From JAIBJN01 sp963825255 (GTDB taxonomy: Bacteria; Actinomycetota; Thermoleophilia; Gaiellales; Gaiellaceae): a DNA stretch of 64,000 nucleotides. This document shows, in pieces, positions 1 to 11,384 of the stretch. Location: positions 558,001 to 622,000 of the forward strand of contig CAWGSF010000001.1 in the NCBI GenBank assembly GCA_963825255.1. The letters are read 5' to 3'. Both the position numbers and the translations under genes were made by a program. The notes under the pieces were generated by a model that did no database searches, was not told the origin of the DNA, and was given only the letters and a program-made list of their open reading frames with translations. Each line of letters opens with the position of its first letter. Positions within the stretch are counted from its first letter, which is position 1.

Positions 1-1485
1 GACTACGACGTCGAGACCGACCTCGCCGAGGTCGGCACCGTCCTCGCCATCGGTGACGGCATCGCGCGCGTCTACGGGCTCGAGAGCTGCCTGACCCTGG
101 AGATGCTCGAGCTCGAGCACGGCGTCACCGGCATCGCCCTCAACCTCGAGGAGGACAACGTCGGCGTCGCGCTTTTCGGCGACTGGCAGAAGGTCTCGGA
201 GGGCGAGACCGTAAAGCGCACCGGCCGCGTCATCAGCGTCCCGGTGGGCGAGGAGCTGATCGGCCGCATCGTCAACCCGCTCGGCGAGCCGCTCGACGGG
301 GCCGGCCCGATCGGCGCCAAGGAGACCCGCCTGCTCGAGTACAAGGCGCCCGGCGTCGTCAACCGCCAGCCGGTCAAGGAGCCGCTGCAGACGGGCATCA
401 AGGCGATCGACTCGATGATCCCGATCGGGCGCGGCCAGCGGGAGCTCGTCATCGGCGACCGCTCCACGGGCAAGACGGCCATCCTCGTCGACACGATCCT
501 GAACCAGAAGGGCCAGGACATGATCTGCGTCTACGTGGCGATCGGGCAGAAGGCCTCCACCGTGGCGCAGGTGTACGAGCGCCTCAAGGAGGCCGGCGCG
601 ATGGACTACACGATCATCGTCACGGCCTCCGCGACGGAGGCGGCGCCGATCAAGTGGATGGCGCCGTACGCAGGGTGCGCCATGGGCGAGTACTTCCTCT
701 ACAACGGCAAGCACGCTGTCTGCATGTACGACGACCTCTCGAAGCACGCCGACGCGTACCGGCAGATGTCGCTCCTCCTGCGCCGGCCGCCCGGCCGCGA
801 GGCGTTCCCGGGCGACGTGTTCTACCTCCATTCGCGCCTGCTCGAGCGCGCCTGCAAGCTCTCGGACGAGCTCGGAGCCGGCTCCCTGACGGCCCTGCCC
901 GTGATCGAGACGCAGGCGGGCGACGTGTCCGCGTACATCCCGACCAACGTCATCTCGATCACGGACGGACAGATCTTCCTCGAGTCCGACCTCTTCTTCT
1001 CGGGCGTGCGCCCGGCGATCAACGTCGGGATCTCGGTTTCCCGCGTGGGCGGGAACGCGCAGACCAAGGCGATGAAGAAGGTCGCCGGCCGGCTCCGACT
1101 CGACCTCGCGCAGTACCGCGAGCTGGAGGCCTTCGCGCAGTTCGGCTCCGAGCTCGACGCGCAGACCCAGCGCACCCTGGCGCGCGGCGTGCGGATGGTG
1201 GCGACGCTCAACCAGCCGCAGTACGCGCCGTGGCCGCTCGAGGAGCAGGTCGTCGCCATCTTCGCCGGCATCCAGGGCTACCTGGACGACATCCCGCCGG
1301 CCCAGGTTCCGCGGTTCCAGGAGGAGCTGCGCGAGCTCCTGCGGACGGAGGGCTCCGTCTACGCCGGCATCCGCGAGTCCGGGGACCTCCCGGACGAGGC
1401 GCAGGAGGCCGCGAAGGCGGAGATCGAGAGGTTCAAGGAGAGCTTCGCCGTGCACGAGGAAGCGGGGGTCGCGGGAGCCGCGTAG
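1..1485 (+). CDS. atpA: ATP synthase F1 subunit alpha (5' truncated by window)
   Basis: Alpha subunit of the F1 catalytic head, which with beta forms the alpha3-beta3 hexamer on the cytoplasmic face of the membrane. The frame is open from base 1, so the true start lies upstream; 494 codons are present and roughly 25-50 N-terminal residues are missing compared with the family. Visible are the beta-barrel start (DGIARVYGL), the P-loop GDRSTGKT and the alpha-specific VGGNAQTKAMKK region. It ends 6 bp before atpG, as in a normal atp operon. The frame is intact over its whole length, unlike the transporter genes that follow atpG. Confidence 0.97.
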   Translation, partial: DYDVETDLAEVGTVLAIGDGIARVYGLESCLTLEMLELEHGVTGIALNLEEDNVGVALFGDWQKVSEGETVKRTGRVISVPVGEELIGRIVNPLGEPLDGAGPIGAKETRLLEYKAPGVVNRQPVKEPLQTGIKAIDSMIPIGRGQRELVIGDRSTGKTAILVDTILNQKGQDMICVYVAIGQKASTVAQVYERLKEAGAMDYTIIVTASATEAAPIKWMAPYAGCAMGEYFLYNGKHAVCMYDDLSKHADAYRQMSLLLRRPPGREAFPGDVFYLHSRLLERACKLSDELGAGSLTALPVIETQAGDVSAYIPTNVISITDGQIFLESDLFFSGVRPAINVGISVSRVGGNAQTKAMKKVAGRLRLDLAQYRELEAFAQFGSELDAQTQRTLARGVRMVATLNQPQYAPWPLEEQVVAIFAGIQGYLDDIPPAQVPRFQEELRELLRTEGSVYAGIRESGDLPDEAQEAAKAEIERFKESFAVHEEAGVAGAA

Positions 1486-1491
1486 CGCGCG

Positions 1492-2382
1492 ATGGCCACC
1501 GTCCAGGACATCAAGCGGCGGCTCCGCTCCGTCCGGAACACCAGCAAGATCACGAAGGCGATGGAGCTCGTCGCGGCCGCGAAGCTGCGCCGCGCCGAGG
1601 CGCGGATCGCCGCGCTCCGGCCCTACGCCGAGCGCATGACCGAGCTCATGGTCGGCACCGCGCGCGCCACCCCGTCGCGCGGGTTCCCGCTCCTCGAGGA
1701 GCGGGAGGACGTGCGGGCCGTGGCGATCCTGCCCCTGACCGGCGACCGCGGGCTCGCGGGCGCCTTCAACGGCCAGATCCTGCGACGCGCGCTCCAGCTC
1801 GAGCGGGAAGTGCGGGCCGGCGGAGCCGACGTGCGCTGGGTGGTCGTCGGGAAGAAGGGACGGTCGACGCTCCGGTTCCGCCGCTACGCGATCGAGCGGG
1901 CCTGGGTGGACTTCACCGACCGGCCGGGCTACGCCGACGCCGTCGCGATCGCCCACACGCTGGCGGACCTCTTCACCGAGCGCGAGGTCGACCGCGTCGT
2001 CATCGTCTACAACCACTACGTCTCGCCCCTGACGCAGACGGTCGTCGTCGAGGACGTGCTCCCGATCCCGCGCACCCTCCTCGAGGAGGAGGAGAAGAGC
2101 GCCTACGAGATCGCGCTCGAGGGGGATTTCATCTACGAGCCCGAGCCCGAGCAGATCCTCGCCCGCCTGCTTCCGACCTACCTGCAGACGACCGTGTTCC
2201 GCGCGCTGCTCGAGTCGACGGCCTCCGAGCACGGGGCGCGCATGACGGCGATGCGGAACGCCTCGAAGAACGCCGGCGAGCTGATCGACAGCCTCACGCT
2301 CGACATGAACCGCGCGCGCCAGTCCGAGATCACCCAGGAGATCCTCGAGGTGGTCGCCGGCGCGGATGCGCTCACGCAGTAG
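1492..2382 (+). CDS. atpG: ATP synthase F1 subunit gamma
   Basis: Central rotor stalk of F1 that couples proton flow to catalysis in alpha3-beta3. The 296-residue product has the two conserved coiled-coil ends: N-terminal RNTSKITKAMELVAAAKLRR and a C-terminal helix containing ARMTAMRNASKNAGELI. ATG starts 6 bp after the atpA stop. In the usual order atpD would follow immediately; here a peptide transporter operon with its own promoter starts about 70 bp downstream and atpD lies 7 kb away. The frame is intact. Confidence 0.97.
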   Translation: MATVQDIKRRLRSVRNTSKITKAMELVAAAKLRRAEARIAALRPYAERMTELMVGTARATPSRGFPLLEEREDVRAVAILPLTGDRGLAGAFNGQILRRALQLEREVRAGGADVRWVVVGKKGRSTLRFRRYAIERAWVDFTDRPGYADAVAIAHTLADLFTEREVDRVVIVYNHYVSPLTQTVVVEDVLPIPRTLLEEEEKSAYEIALEGDFIYEPEPEQILARLLPTYLQTTVFRALLESTASEHGARMTAMRNASKNAGELIDSLTLDMNRARQSEITQEILEVVAGADALTQ

Positions 2383-2396
2383 GGCCGCCGCGGCCG

Positions 2397-2425
2397 TGGA
2401 CGCTCGCTGGGGAGTGGACTACACT
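2397..2425 (+). promoter_or_regulatory. Sigma70-type promoter of the peptide transporter operon
   Basis: TGGACG (2397-2402), a 17-nt spacer and TACACT (2420-2425) lie in the short gap after atpG. The ATG of the first transporter gene is 25 nt downstream with a GGAG Shine-Dalgarno. The inserted operon can therefore be transcribed independently of the ATP synthase genes. Spacing is ideal and both hexamers match 4 of 6; no experimental support. Confidence 0.5.
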
Positions 2426-2449
2426 CCTTCCGTTGCAGCCTAGGAGCAG

Positions 2450-3438
2450 ATGGCCTCTGTAGCACCCGAGACCTCGACGGCGGTCGAGACTGCCGGAATG
2501 GCCCTCGAGCACGCCGAGATCGAGGGAAAGTCGCCGCGCCAGCTCTTCTGGGAGCGGTTCCGGAAGGACAGGACCGCCGTTGGCAGCCTCATCTTCCTCG
2601 TCGTTCTCACGGCGCTGGCGATTCTCGCCGGGAGTGATCTCGAGGAAGCTCATCCACCACGGGACCGAACGAGCTCTTCCAGACCGAGATGCTCGACGAC
2701 TTCGGGCTGCCGAAGGGGCCGAACAGCGACTTCCTCTTCGGGGCGGACCTCTCCGGCCGGGACGTCTTCGTCCGGATCCTCTACGGGGCGCGCGCCTCAC
2801 TCGAGGTCGCGCTCGTAGCGACGTTCATCGCGGTCGTCATCGGGACGATCGTGGGCATCGTCGGCGGGTACTTCCGAGGCTTCACCGACACGGTGGTCTC
2901 GCGGGTTATCGACCTCATCCTCGCCCTTCCGCTCCTGCTCTTCGCCATCGGCATCGTCGCCGCGTGCGGCTCGTCGAAGGAGGGCTGCCTCGGCGGGCTA
3001 CGTCCAGCCGGGGAAGACCCTCGTCATCTTCATCATCGCGCTTTTCAGCTGGCCGTACATCGCACGGATCATCCGCGGCAACGTGCTCTCGATCCGCGAG
3101 AAGGAGTTCATCGAGGCGTCCCAGTCCCTCGGGGCCTCGAACATGCGGATCATGTCGCGCGACGTCCTTCCGAACCTCGTCGCCCCGATCATCATCTACA
3201 CGACGCTCCTCATCCCGAGCAACATCCTCTTCGAGGCCGCGCTCTCCTTCCTCGGGCTGGGCCTGCCACCTTCGCACGCCCGTCCTGGGGGCGGATGCTG
3301 TCCGACGCGTCGGGAGCGTTCGACGTCGCCTGGTGGCTCATGCTCTTCCCGGGGCTCTTCCTCGTCGCCACGGTGCTCGCGTTCAACCTGCTCGGCGACG
3401 GGCTCCGGGACGCGCTCGATCCGAGGACGGGCCGCTGA
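2450..3438 (+). pseudogene. dppC: Peptide ABC transporter permease, DppC/OppC family, frameshifted
   Basis: Inner-membrane permease of a dipeptide/oligopeptide importer. The N-terminal OppC_N-like segment (FRKDRTAVGSLIFLVVLTAL) is followed by membrane helices and the permease signature region FIEASQSLGASNMRIM...LPNLVAP, then a C-terminus WGRMLSDA...GDGLRDALDP. The protein is spread over three frames. Shifts map near 2631, 2661 and 2996 (each an extra G in a GG/GGG run) and near 3280 (probably one C missing). No in-frame stop occurs once these are corrected, so either the consensus is wrong or decay is very recent. It is the first gene of the operon, ahead of the binding protein, which is an unusual order. 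Confidence 0.85.
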
Positions 3439-3573
3439 AGGACTGCCGCAGGCCGGAGGCTAACTTTCGGGCGGGGTTGCCGTCCACTTCTTTCGGTAGT
3501 GCACGGGTCCCGAGCGCCGGAGCGGCGGCTCAGGGGCGGACGAACCATGCGGAAACGGCAGAAAGGGTGTGAC

Positions 3574-5471
3574 GTGAGACGAAGACGACTTGCAATGACT
3601 TCTCGCGCTGGCGTCGGCGTTGGCGCTCGCCGTCGTGGCGTGCGGAGGCGACGACGACGAGGCGGCTCGGCCGGGGGCGGCGAAACCGAGCACCGCGGGC
3701 GCAGGCGACAGCCGGGCGGGACGTACCGCGTCGACGTCGAGACGTCCTTCGACTTCACCTCGGACTTCGATCCGACCGCCGAGTACACCGCGGTCGGCTG
3801 GAGCTTTTACAACCTCCTGCTCCGGAAGCTCATGAGCTACAAGCTGGAACGGCCGGGTCGGCGGGAAACGAGTCCATGCCCGACCTCGCCGCCGACCCGC
3901 CCGAGGTCTCTGAGGACGGCCTCACCTACACCTTCACGCTGAAGGACGGGATCATGTTCGGACCGCCGCTGAGCCGCGCGATCACGTCGGAGGACGTCAA
4001 GTACGCGTTCGACCGCCTCGCGAACCCCGACATCGGCGCCTTCGGCTACCCGCTCTATTACGAGGTGATCACGGGCTTCAAGGCGGTCGCGGACGGCAAG
4101 GCGAAGTCGGTCTCGGGCATCGAGACGCCCGACGACAAGACGATCGTCTTCCACCTGACAAGCCGGCCGGCGACTTCCTCTACCGGCTCGCGATGGCCGC
4201 GGCGGGGCCGGTGCCCGAGGAGGTCGCGGGGTGCTTCACGAAGGCGGGCGACTACGGTCGCTACGTGATCTCCTCGGGCCCGTACATGATCGAGGGCTCG
4301 GACCAGCTCGACATGACGAGCTGCGACACGATGAAGCCGATCTCCGGGCTACAACCCGGAGAAGCCAGCTGATCCTCGTCCGCAACCCCGACTACGACCA
4401 GGCGGACGCGACGACGTCCGCAAGAACTACCCGACCGGTTCGACTTCGAGATCAACTCGAACAACGAGGACTGCTTCGACAAGACCAAGGCAGCGCAGAT
4501 CGAGGACAACCTCTGCAGCGAGACGGGCAAGGATCGATCAAGGAGTACACCGAGAACCCGGACCTCGAGGGCCTGCTCAAGGCCAACCCGGACGACGGGC
4601 GTCTTCTACCTGGTACGATGAACCTGCGACTGCCGCCGTTCGACGACATCCACGTGCGGAAGGCCGTGAACCTCGTCATGGACAAGAACGCGATGATCCA
4701 GAGGCCTGGGGTGGCCCGACGGTCGGTGAGCCGGCGACGCACATCACTCCCGCCGACGATGTCTGCCGTCGGAGCTCGAGGGCTACGACCCGTACGAGAC
4801 CACCGACTTCGCGGGCGACGTCGAGGCCGCCAAGGAGGAGATGAAGCAGTCGAAGTACGACACCGAACCAGGACGGCGTCTGCGACGCACTCGAGTGCAA
4901 CGACGTCCTCAACATCACGGGCAACACCGAGCGCGACAAGAGTCTGGTGCCGATCATCGAGGATCGACTCGCCAAGATCGGCATCACGCTCAAGACCCGC
5001 AGCTCGACGACCCGTACGAGTTCATCTTCACGCCCGACGGAGCAAGGTGCCGTTCAGCGGCACCGCGGGCTGGGGCAAGGACTACGCCGACGCGTTCACG
5101 TACTTCCTCTACCTGTTCGACGGACGGGCGATCACGCCCGACTTCACCTACAACGAGCCGCTCGTCGGCCTGACCGAGGACCAGGCCAAGGAGATGGGGA
5201 TCGACTATCCCGCAAGGCGGCGTCCCGAGCGTCGACGCCGACATCGACGCGTGCATCGCGATCGAGGACGACGACCGAGCGGACGACACTGCTGGGGCGA
5301 CCTCGACAAGAAGGTCATGGAAGAGGTCGTTCCGTGGGTCCCGTGGATCTGGCGGAACTACACGAACATCGATCAGCGAGCGCGGTGACCGAACGTGGGA
5401 CTTCGACCAGTCGACCGGCATGCAGGCCTGGCCCCAGGTCGCCGTCGACCAGTCGAAGCAGACAGGACTAA
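3574..5471 (+). pseudogene. dppA: Peptide ABC transporter substrate-binding lipoprotein, SBP family 5, frameshifted
   Basis: Extracytoplasmic peptide-binding lipoprotein (DppA/OppA, SBP_bac_5). The GTG start follows an AAAGGG-type ribosome site; the signal peptide reads LLALASALALAVVAC with the lipobox cysteine near 3640. Family features are VSEDGLTYTFTLKDGIMF and SEDVKYAFDRLANP, a region equivalent to YVISSGPYMI, and a C-terminus ending VDQSKQD-like before TAA at 5469. At least eight frameshifts break it; one, near 4350, is a GGGCTAC where GGCTAC restores the frame, the same error context as in atpC. The start could instead be ATG at 3547. The family assignment is secure, the exact protein is not. 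Confidence 0.8.
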
Positions 5472-5482
5472 GCGGAAGCCAC

Positions 5483-5510
5483 GGTGGGCGCCCCCGGCGG
5501 GGGGCCCACC
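5483..5510 (+). promoter_or_regulatory. Strong intercistronic stem-loop between dppA and dppB
   Basis: GGTGGGC (5483-5489) pairs with GCCCACC (5504-5510), and an inner CCCCC/GGGGG pairing leaves a three-base loop. It lies just after the binding-protein stop and before the permease start. No U-tract follows, so it is more likely an mRNA 3'-end stabiliser or partial terminator that raises binding-protein output relative to the membrane parts, as is known for several ABC operons. The function is inferred. Confidence 0.6.
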
Positions 5511-5567
5511 CTCCCTTCGGGGCGGAAGGCAAGGAGCGGCGGTATCGTGGGAAGAGGATGAGCTAAG

Positions 5568-6555
5568 GTGGGCGGCCTACATCGTCCGACGGATCCTCTG
5601 GTCGGTCGTTCGTCGTCCTCGTCGTCACGGTGCTCACCTTCCTCATCTTCTACGTCCTGCCGCCAGGCGACCCTGCCCGCCGCTTCGCCGGCAAGGCGCC
5701 GACGGCGGAGACGATCGCCGACGGTCAGGGAGGAGTTCGGGCTCGACAAGCCCTGGTACGAGCAGTACGGGCTCTTCGTCAAGAACCTCGTCACGGGTGA
5801 CGAGTACGGCTGGCCCGGCCTCGGCTATCTCCTACGACACCGGAGTCCCCGTGAGGGCCGAGCTCATCGAACCGGCTGCCCCGGACGCTCTTGCTCGCGA
5901 TCGGCGCCGCGATCCTGTGGGCGATCATGGGCATCACGATCGGCGTCATCTCGGCCATCAAGCGAGGCGGCGAGCATCGACCGGGCTGCCATGGGCTTCG
6001 CCCTCTTCGGCGTGTCCGCGCCCGTCTTCTGGCTCGGCCTCGTCGCCCTCTATCTCTTCGCCGAGACTGGCGGCGGACGAGCGACTCCAGTTCCTGCCCG
6101 GGACCGGCTACGTGCCGTTCGCGGAGAGCCCGAAGGAGTGGTTCACCCACCTGATCATGCCCTGCTTCGTCCTCTCGCTGCTCTACGCAGCGTTCTACGC
6201 GCGGATGACGCGAGGGAGCCTGATCGAGACGATGGGCGAGGACTACATCCGCACGGCGCGGGCGAAGGGCCTGTCCGAGCGTGACGTGATCGTGAAGCAT
6301 GGCCTGCGCGCGAGCCTGACGCCGATCGTGACGATGTTCGGGATGGACGTCGCGCTCCTCATCGGCGGGGCTGTGATCACCGAGACGGTCTTCAACTGGC
6401 AGGGTGTCGGCTCCTGGGTGCTCACCGCGACCTTCAACTCGAACCTGCCCGTGGTCGTCGCAGTCGTCCTCCTCGGCGCCGTCTTCGTCGTCCTGTTCAA
6501 TCTGCTCGCGGATATCGCCTACGCGTACCTCGACCCGCGGGTTCGGTACCAGTGA
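5568..6555 (+). pseudogene. dppB: Peptide ABC transporter permease, DppB/OppB family, frameshifted
   Basis: Second membrane permease of the importer. After frame correction it starts GTG (MAAYIVRRILW), continues VVLVVTVLTFLIFYVLPPGDPA, the classical OppB N-terminus, and ends NLLADIAYAYLDPRVRYQ. The EAA-type loop is visible as GEDYIRTARAKGLSERDVI. About eight shifts occur between 5570 and 6090, nearly all one extra base, while 6090-6555 is clean. The GTG start followed by GGCGG needs one G removed to enter the correct frame. It overlaps the next gene by GTGA. Confidence 0.85.
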
Positions 6556-7577
6556 GCACGCACGTCGGCGAGGTCCTGCTCGACGTTCGCGAGCTCAACG
6601 TCGAGTTCCCGACGCCCGACGGCGTCGTCCAGGCCGTCGACCGGCTCTCGTTCTCGCTGAGCCGCGGGGAGACGCTCGGCATCGTCGGCGAGTCCGGCTC
6701 GGGCAAGAGCGTCACGAATCTCGCCTTGCTCGGGCTGATCAGAGGGCGCTCGGTCTCCGGGGAGATCCTCTTCAAGGGCCGCGACCTGCTCACGATCCGC
6801 CGGAGGAGCTCATGAAGATCAGGGGCAAGGAGATCGCGATGATCTTCCAGGACCCGTTCGCGTGCCTGCATCCGATGTACCGGGTCGGGGACCAGATCGT
6901 CGAGGCGATCCGGGTACACGAGGACGTCCCGAAGAAGCAGGCCGAGGAGCGCGTCGTCGAGCTCTTGAGGCGGTCGGGATCCCCAGGCCGCGCGAGCGTT
7001 TCGCGACTACCCGCACCAGTACTCGGGCGGCATGCGACAGCGCGCGATGATCGCGATGGCGCTCGTGAACAACCCGGACATCCTCATCGCGGACGAGCCG
7101 ACGACCGCGCTCGACGTGACCGTCCAGGCGCAGATCCTCGAGCTGATCGACCGCGTCAAGCACGAGTTCAACATCGGAGTGATCCTCATCACGCACGACC
7201 TCGGCGTGGTCGCGGAGGTCGCGCAGACGGTCATGGTCATGTACGCGGGGCGTTCGATCGAGCTGGGCTCGAGAGATGCCGTGTTCGACCAGCCTCTCCA
7301 CCCCTACACGTGGGGGCTGCTCGAGTCGATCCCGCGCGTGGAGCAGAAGGCATCCAGGCTCATCGCGATTCACGGATCGCCGCCCTCGCTGATCCACGTG
7401 CCGCCAGGGTGCCCCTTCCACCCGCGCTGCCCCCATCGCTTCGGTCGCTGCGACAAGGAGCGGCCCGAGTTTCGCGACCGCGGGAGCGGGCACGCGGAGG
7501 CCTGTCACCTCTCTCCGGACGAGAAGCGGCACCTCTGGGCCGAGCGGGAGGCCCGCATGACCGAGGTGGCGGTGTGA
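6552..7577 (+). pseudogene. dppD: Peptide ABC transporter ATP-binding protein, DppD/OppD family, frameshifted
   Basis: Cytoplasmic ATPase of the importer. Walker A is GESGSGKS, the signature is YSGGMRQRAMIAMAL, Walker B is DILIADEPTTALD, and the C-terminal oligopeptide/dipeptide domain has the cysteine cluster GCPFHPRCPHRFGRCDKERP typical of OppD/DppD. GTG overlaps the dppB stop (GTGA). Shifts fall near 6803, 6975 and 7010; the remaining 570 bp are intact and probably carry the family's iron-sulfur-like cysteines. It overlaps dppF by GTGA, showing strict translational coupling. Confidence 0.88.
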
Positions 7578-8659
7578 GCCAGTCGGCGACCCTCACCGCC
7601 CCCGAGTCGGGTCGACGGACTCGAGCGAGCCCCTTCTCGAAGTCGCGCACCTCGACGAAGTGCTTCCCGATCCACCGGGGTCTTCTGCAGCGCACCGTCG
7701 GGCACGTGCACGCGGTCGAGGACGTCAGCTTCACGATCCGCCGCGGCGAGACGCTCGGCCTCGTCGGCGAGTCCGGCTCCGGGAAGTCGACGACCGCCCG
7801 CCTCGTGCTCAAGCTGCTCGAGCCGACGAGCGGGTCGATCACGCTTCGATGGGCGAGGACATCACGCGGCTACGGCAGGCGCGAGGATGCGCCTCTGCGC
7901 CGCGAGATGCAGATCGTCTTCCAGGATCCGTACTCGTCGCTGAACCCGCGGCAGACGGTCGGCCAGATCGTCGGCGCGCCCTACGCGATCCACGGCACGG
8001 AGGGCTCGAAGAAGCGCGGAGGTCCAGGAGCTCATGGACCTCGTCGGCCTGAACCCGGAGCACTACAATCGGTACCCGCACGAGTTCTCGGGCGGCCAGC
8101 GGCAGCGCATCGGCGTCGCGCGCGCGCTCGCGCTCAGCCCGAAGCTGATCGTCTGCGACGAGCCGGTGTCGGCGCTCGACGTCTCCATCCAGGCGCAGAT
8201 CCTCAACCTCCTCGAGGGGCTCCAGCGACGACTTCGACCTGACGTACCTCTTCATCTCGCACGACCTCGGGGTCGTGCGGCACATGTCCGACCGGATCGC
8301 CGTCATGTACCTCGGGCAGATCGTCGAGGTCGCCGAGCCGACGAGCTCTACGAGAACCCGAAGCACCCGTACACGGCGGCGCTCTCTCTCCGCCGTGCCC
8401 AGGGTCGGGCCGACCGGCGGCCAGGGCGAGCCGGATCGTGCTCCGAGGGGACGTGCCCTCTCGCCGTCGACCGCCGCCGGGATGCCCGTTCCACCCCCGC
8501 TGCCCGAAGGCGCGCCTGGTTACCGGCCGTACGGACGAGGTGCCCGAGATCTGCCGCACGGACATCCCGTCCGTTGGCGACGGTCGAGCAGGACCACTAC
8601 GCGGCCTGCTGGTATCCCTCGAGCGCGGCGAGCGAGCTCAGCGAGCGGCGCACGTCTAA
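7574..8659 (+). pseudogene. dppF: Peptide ABC transporter ATP-binding protein, DppF/OppF family, frameshifted
   Basis: Second ATPase of the importer. Walker A GESGSGKSTTARL, the Q-loop region MQIVFQDPYSSLNPR, signature FSGGQRQRIGVARAL, Walker B LIVCDEPVSALD and the H-loop LFISHDLGVV are all present, followed by the C-terminal GCPFHPRCPKA motif and a last exposed segment DHYAACW. At least six frameshifts, concentrated after 8220. It starts with GTG overlapping the dppD stop and ends at TAA 8657-8659. It is the last transporter gene before the anti-sigma-like fragment. Confidence 0.85.
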
Positions 8660-8690
8660 CCGTCCGCCGCTTTCGGTCGTCGGAACGGAC

Positions 8691-9170
8691 ATGAGCAGGC
8701 ATCTCTCGCTGGGCGCGGGCTGCGAGCGGGCACGCGAATGGGCGTCTCTCGAGCTCGACGACGAGCTCTCGCAGCTCGAGCGAGGAGCTCCTGGCGGGGC
8801 ACCTGCGGCGTCTGCGACGCGTGCGCAGCGTTCGCGCGACCGGACGTGGGCGTGACGACCTAGTCGCGCACTCCGCTCGGCTCCCGAGCGGCAGCTCCCG
8901 TCCGGCCCGTCCGCTCGCCCCAGGACGAGCGCGGCGCGTCGCTCTGTCGGGACGCCGCGCCACGCTGGCGCTCGCGGCGGGGCTCGGCGTGCTCGCGGTC
9001 GCTGATCCGCCGCCGGCCGGCACTCGCTCCCGGCGCCCCGGTCGGGTTGCTCGTCGAGCCGCCGAACCCGTCGCGCGCCCAGGACAACCGATCCCGCGGC
9101 CTAGCCCGGCAGTGGCGAGCGGAGGCCTCCCGCGTGGCCCCAGGCCGGGACTTCCAGCCGGCCTCATCGT
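8691..9170 (+). pseudogene. Zinc-finger anti-sigma-like membrane protein, frameshifted
   Basis: The ATG at 8691 opens a frame reading CERAREWASLELDDELSQLE; after a +1 shift near 8785 it continues ELLAGHLRRCDACAAF. This is the ZAS/zf-HC2 pattern (Cys, then HxxxCxxC) found at the N-terminus of anti-sigma factors. A hydrophobic stretch near 8955-9010 (RRATLALAAGLGVLAVA) could be its transmembrane helix. Frames past 8860 change several times and the end is approximate. No sigma factor gene is adjacent, so its partner is unknown. It sits between dppF and atpD. Confidence 0.55.
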
Positions 9171-9410
9171 CATCCAGAGCGGATGCCCGTCCAGCCGACG
9201 CTCATCGCGTCGCACGTATGACAGCTCGACCACGCCGCCCGGGTGGCGGCGGCGTGTTCGAGCGCGGCGGTCCGGCGCGGGAGCTCTCGCGGCGCCCGGC
9301 AACTCCGCTGCCGACCAGGCGAGCCCTGTGGCCGCGCTCGTCTGGCGAGCGCGCTGGCTCGGGGCTGGGCCTCGGCTAGACTACGCGCGAGAATCGAGAC
9401 CGGGAGACTC
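9171..9410. other. Intergenic region upstream of atpD
   Basis: No convincing coding signal. A TAGACT hexamer about 28 nt before the atpD ATG (around 9377-9382) could be a -10 element, and GGGAG before ATG is the ribosome site. This would give atpD-atpC a promoter of their own, needed if transcription from atpA does not cross the inserted operon. Confidence 0.35.
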
Positions 9411-10914
<1,504 letters not shown>

Positions 10915-10923
10915 GCGCGGCGG

Positions 10924-11356
10924 ATGGCGACGAAGGAAGGCGCGGTCCGGACGTTCGACCTCTCGCTCGTGACGCCCGAGGGCGCCGCGTACGAGGGCGA
11001 GGCGGAGATGGTCATCGTCCCCGGAGACGCGGGGGAGATCGGCGTCCTCGCCCGCCATGCGCCCCTGGTCGCGATGCTCAGGGCCGGGGAGATCCGCATC
11101 AAGGCGCGCGGCGAGTGGCAGACGTTCGCCGCGGGCGCCGGGCTACTTCAAGGTGCAGCAGGATCGGGCGCTCGTCCTCGTGGACGACGCCGTGCGCGCC
11201 GAGGAGATCGACGTCGAGGAGGCGCGCCGCGAGGCCGAAGAGGCTCGCCGCCTGCTCCAGCGGGCGGATGCCGGCGAGGAGGCGATGGACCGCTGGCAGA
11301 TCGAGCAGCGCCTCCGGCACGCCGAGAACAAGATCGCGGTGGCGGGCCGCGGCTAG
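10924..11356 (+). CDS. atpC: ATP synthase F1 subunit epsilon (one frameshift)
   Basis: Regulatory subunit at the foot of the rotor. The N-terminal beta-sandwich reads FDLSLVTPEGAAYEGEAEMV and GEIGVLARHAPLVAMLRAGEIRI; after the shift come the C-terminal helices (AEEIDVEEARREAEEARRLL). The shift is a GGG at 11140-11142 that should be GG, in the context GGGCTAC. Corrected length is about 143 residues, slightly longer than typical. It closes the atp operon; a MetE-like gene starts 28 bp later. Confidence 0.93.
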
Positions 11357-11384
11357 CCGCCGGGGACGAGACGAGGAGCCGGGC

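Noticed and set aside
2600..8660. Programmed +1 frameshifting throughout the peptide transporter genes
   Set aside because: Shift sites lack a common slippery codon plus stop; they track homopolymer runs and also appear in unrelated genes. Only prfB has a true recoding site.
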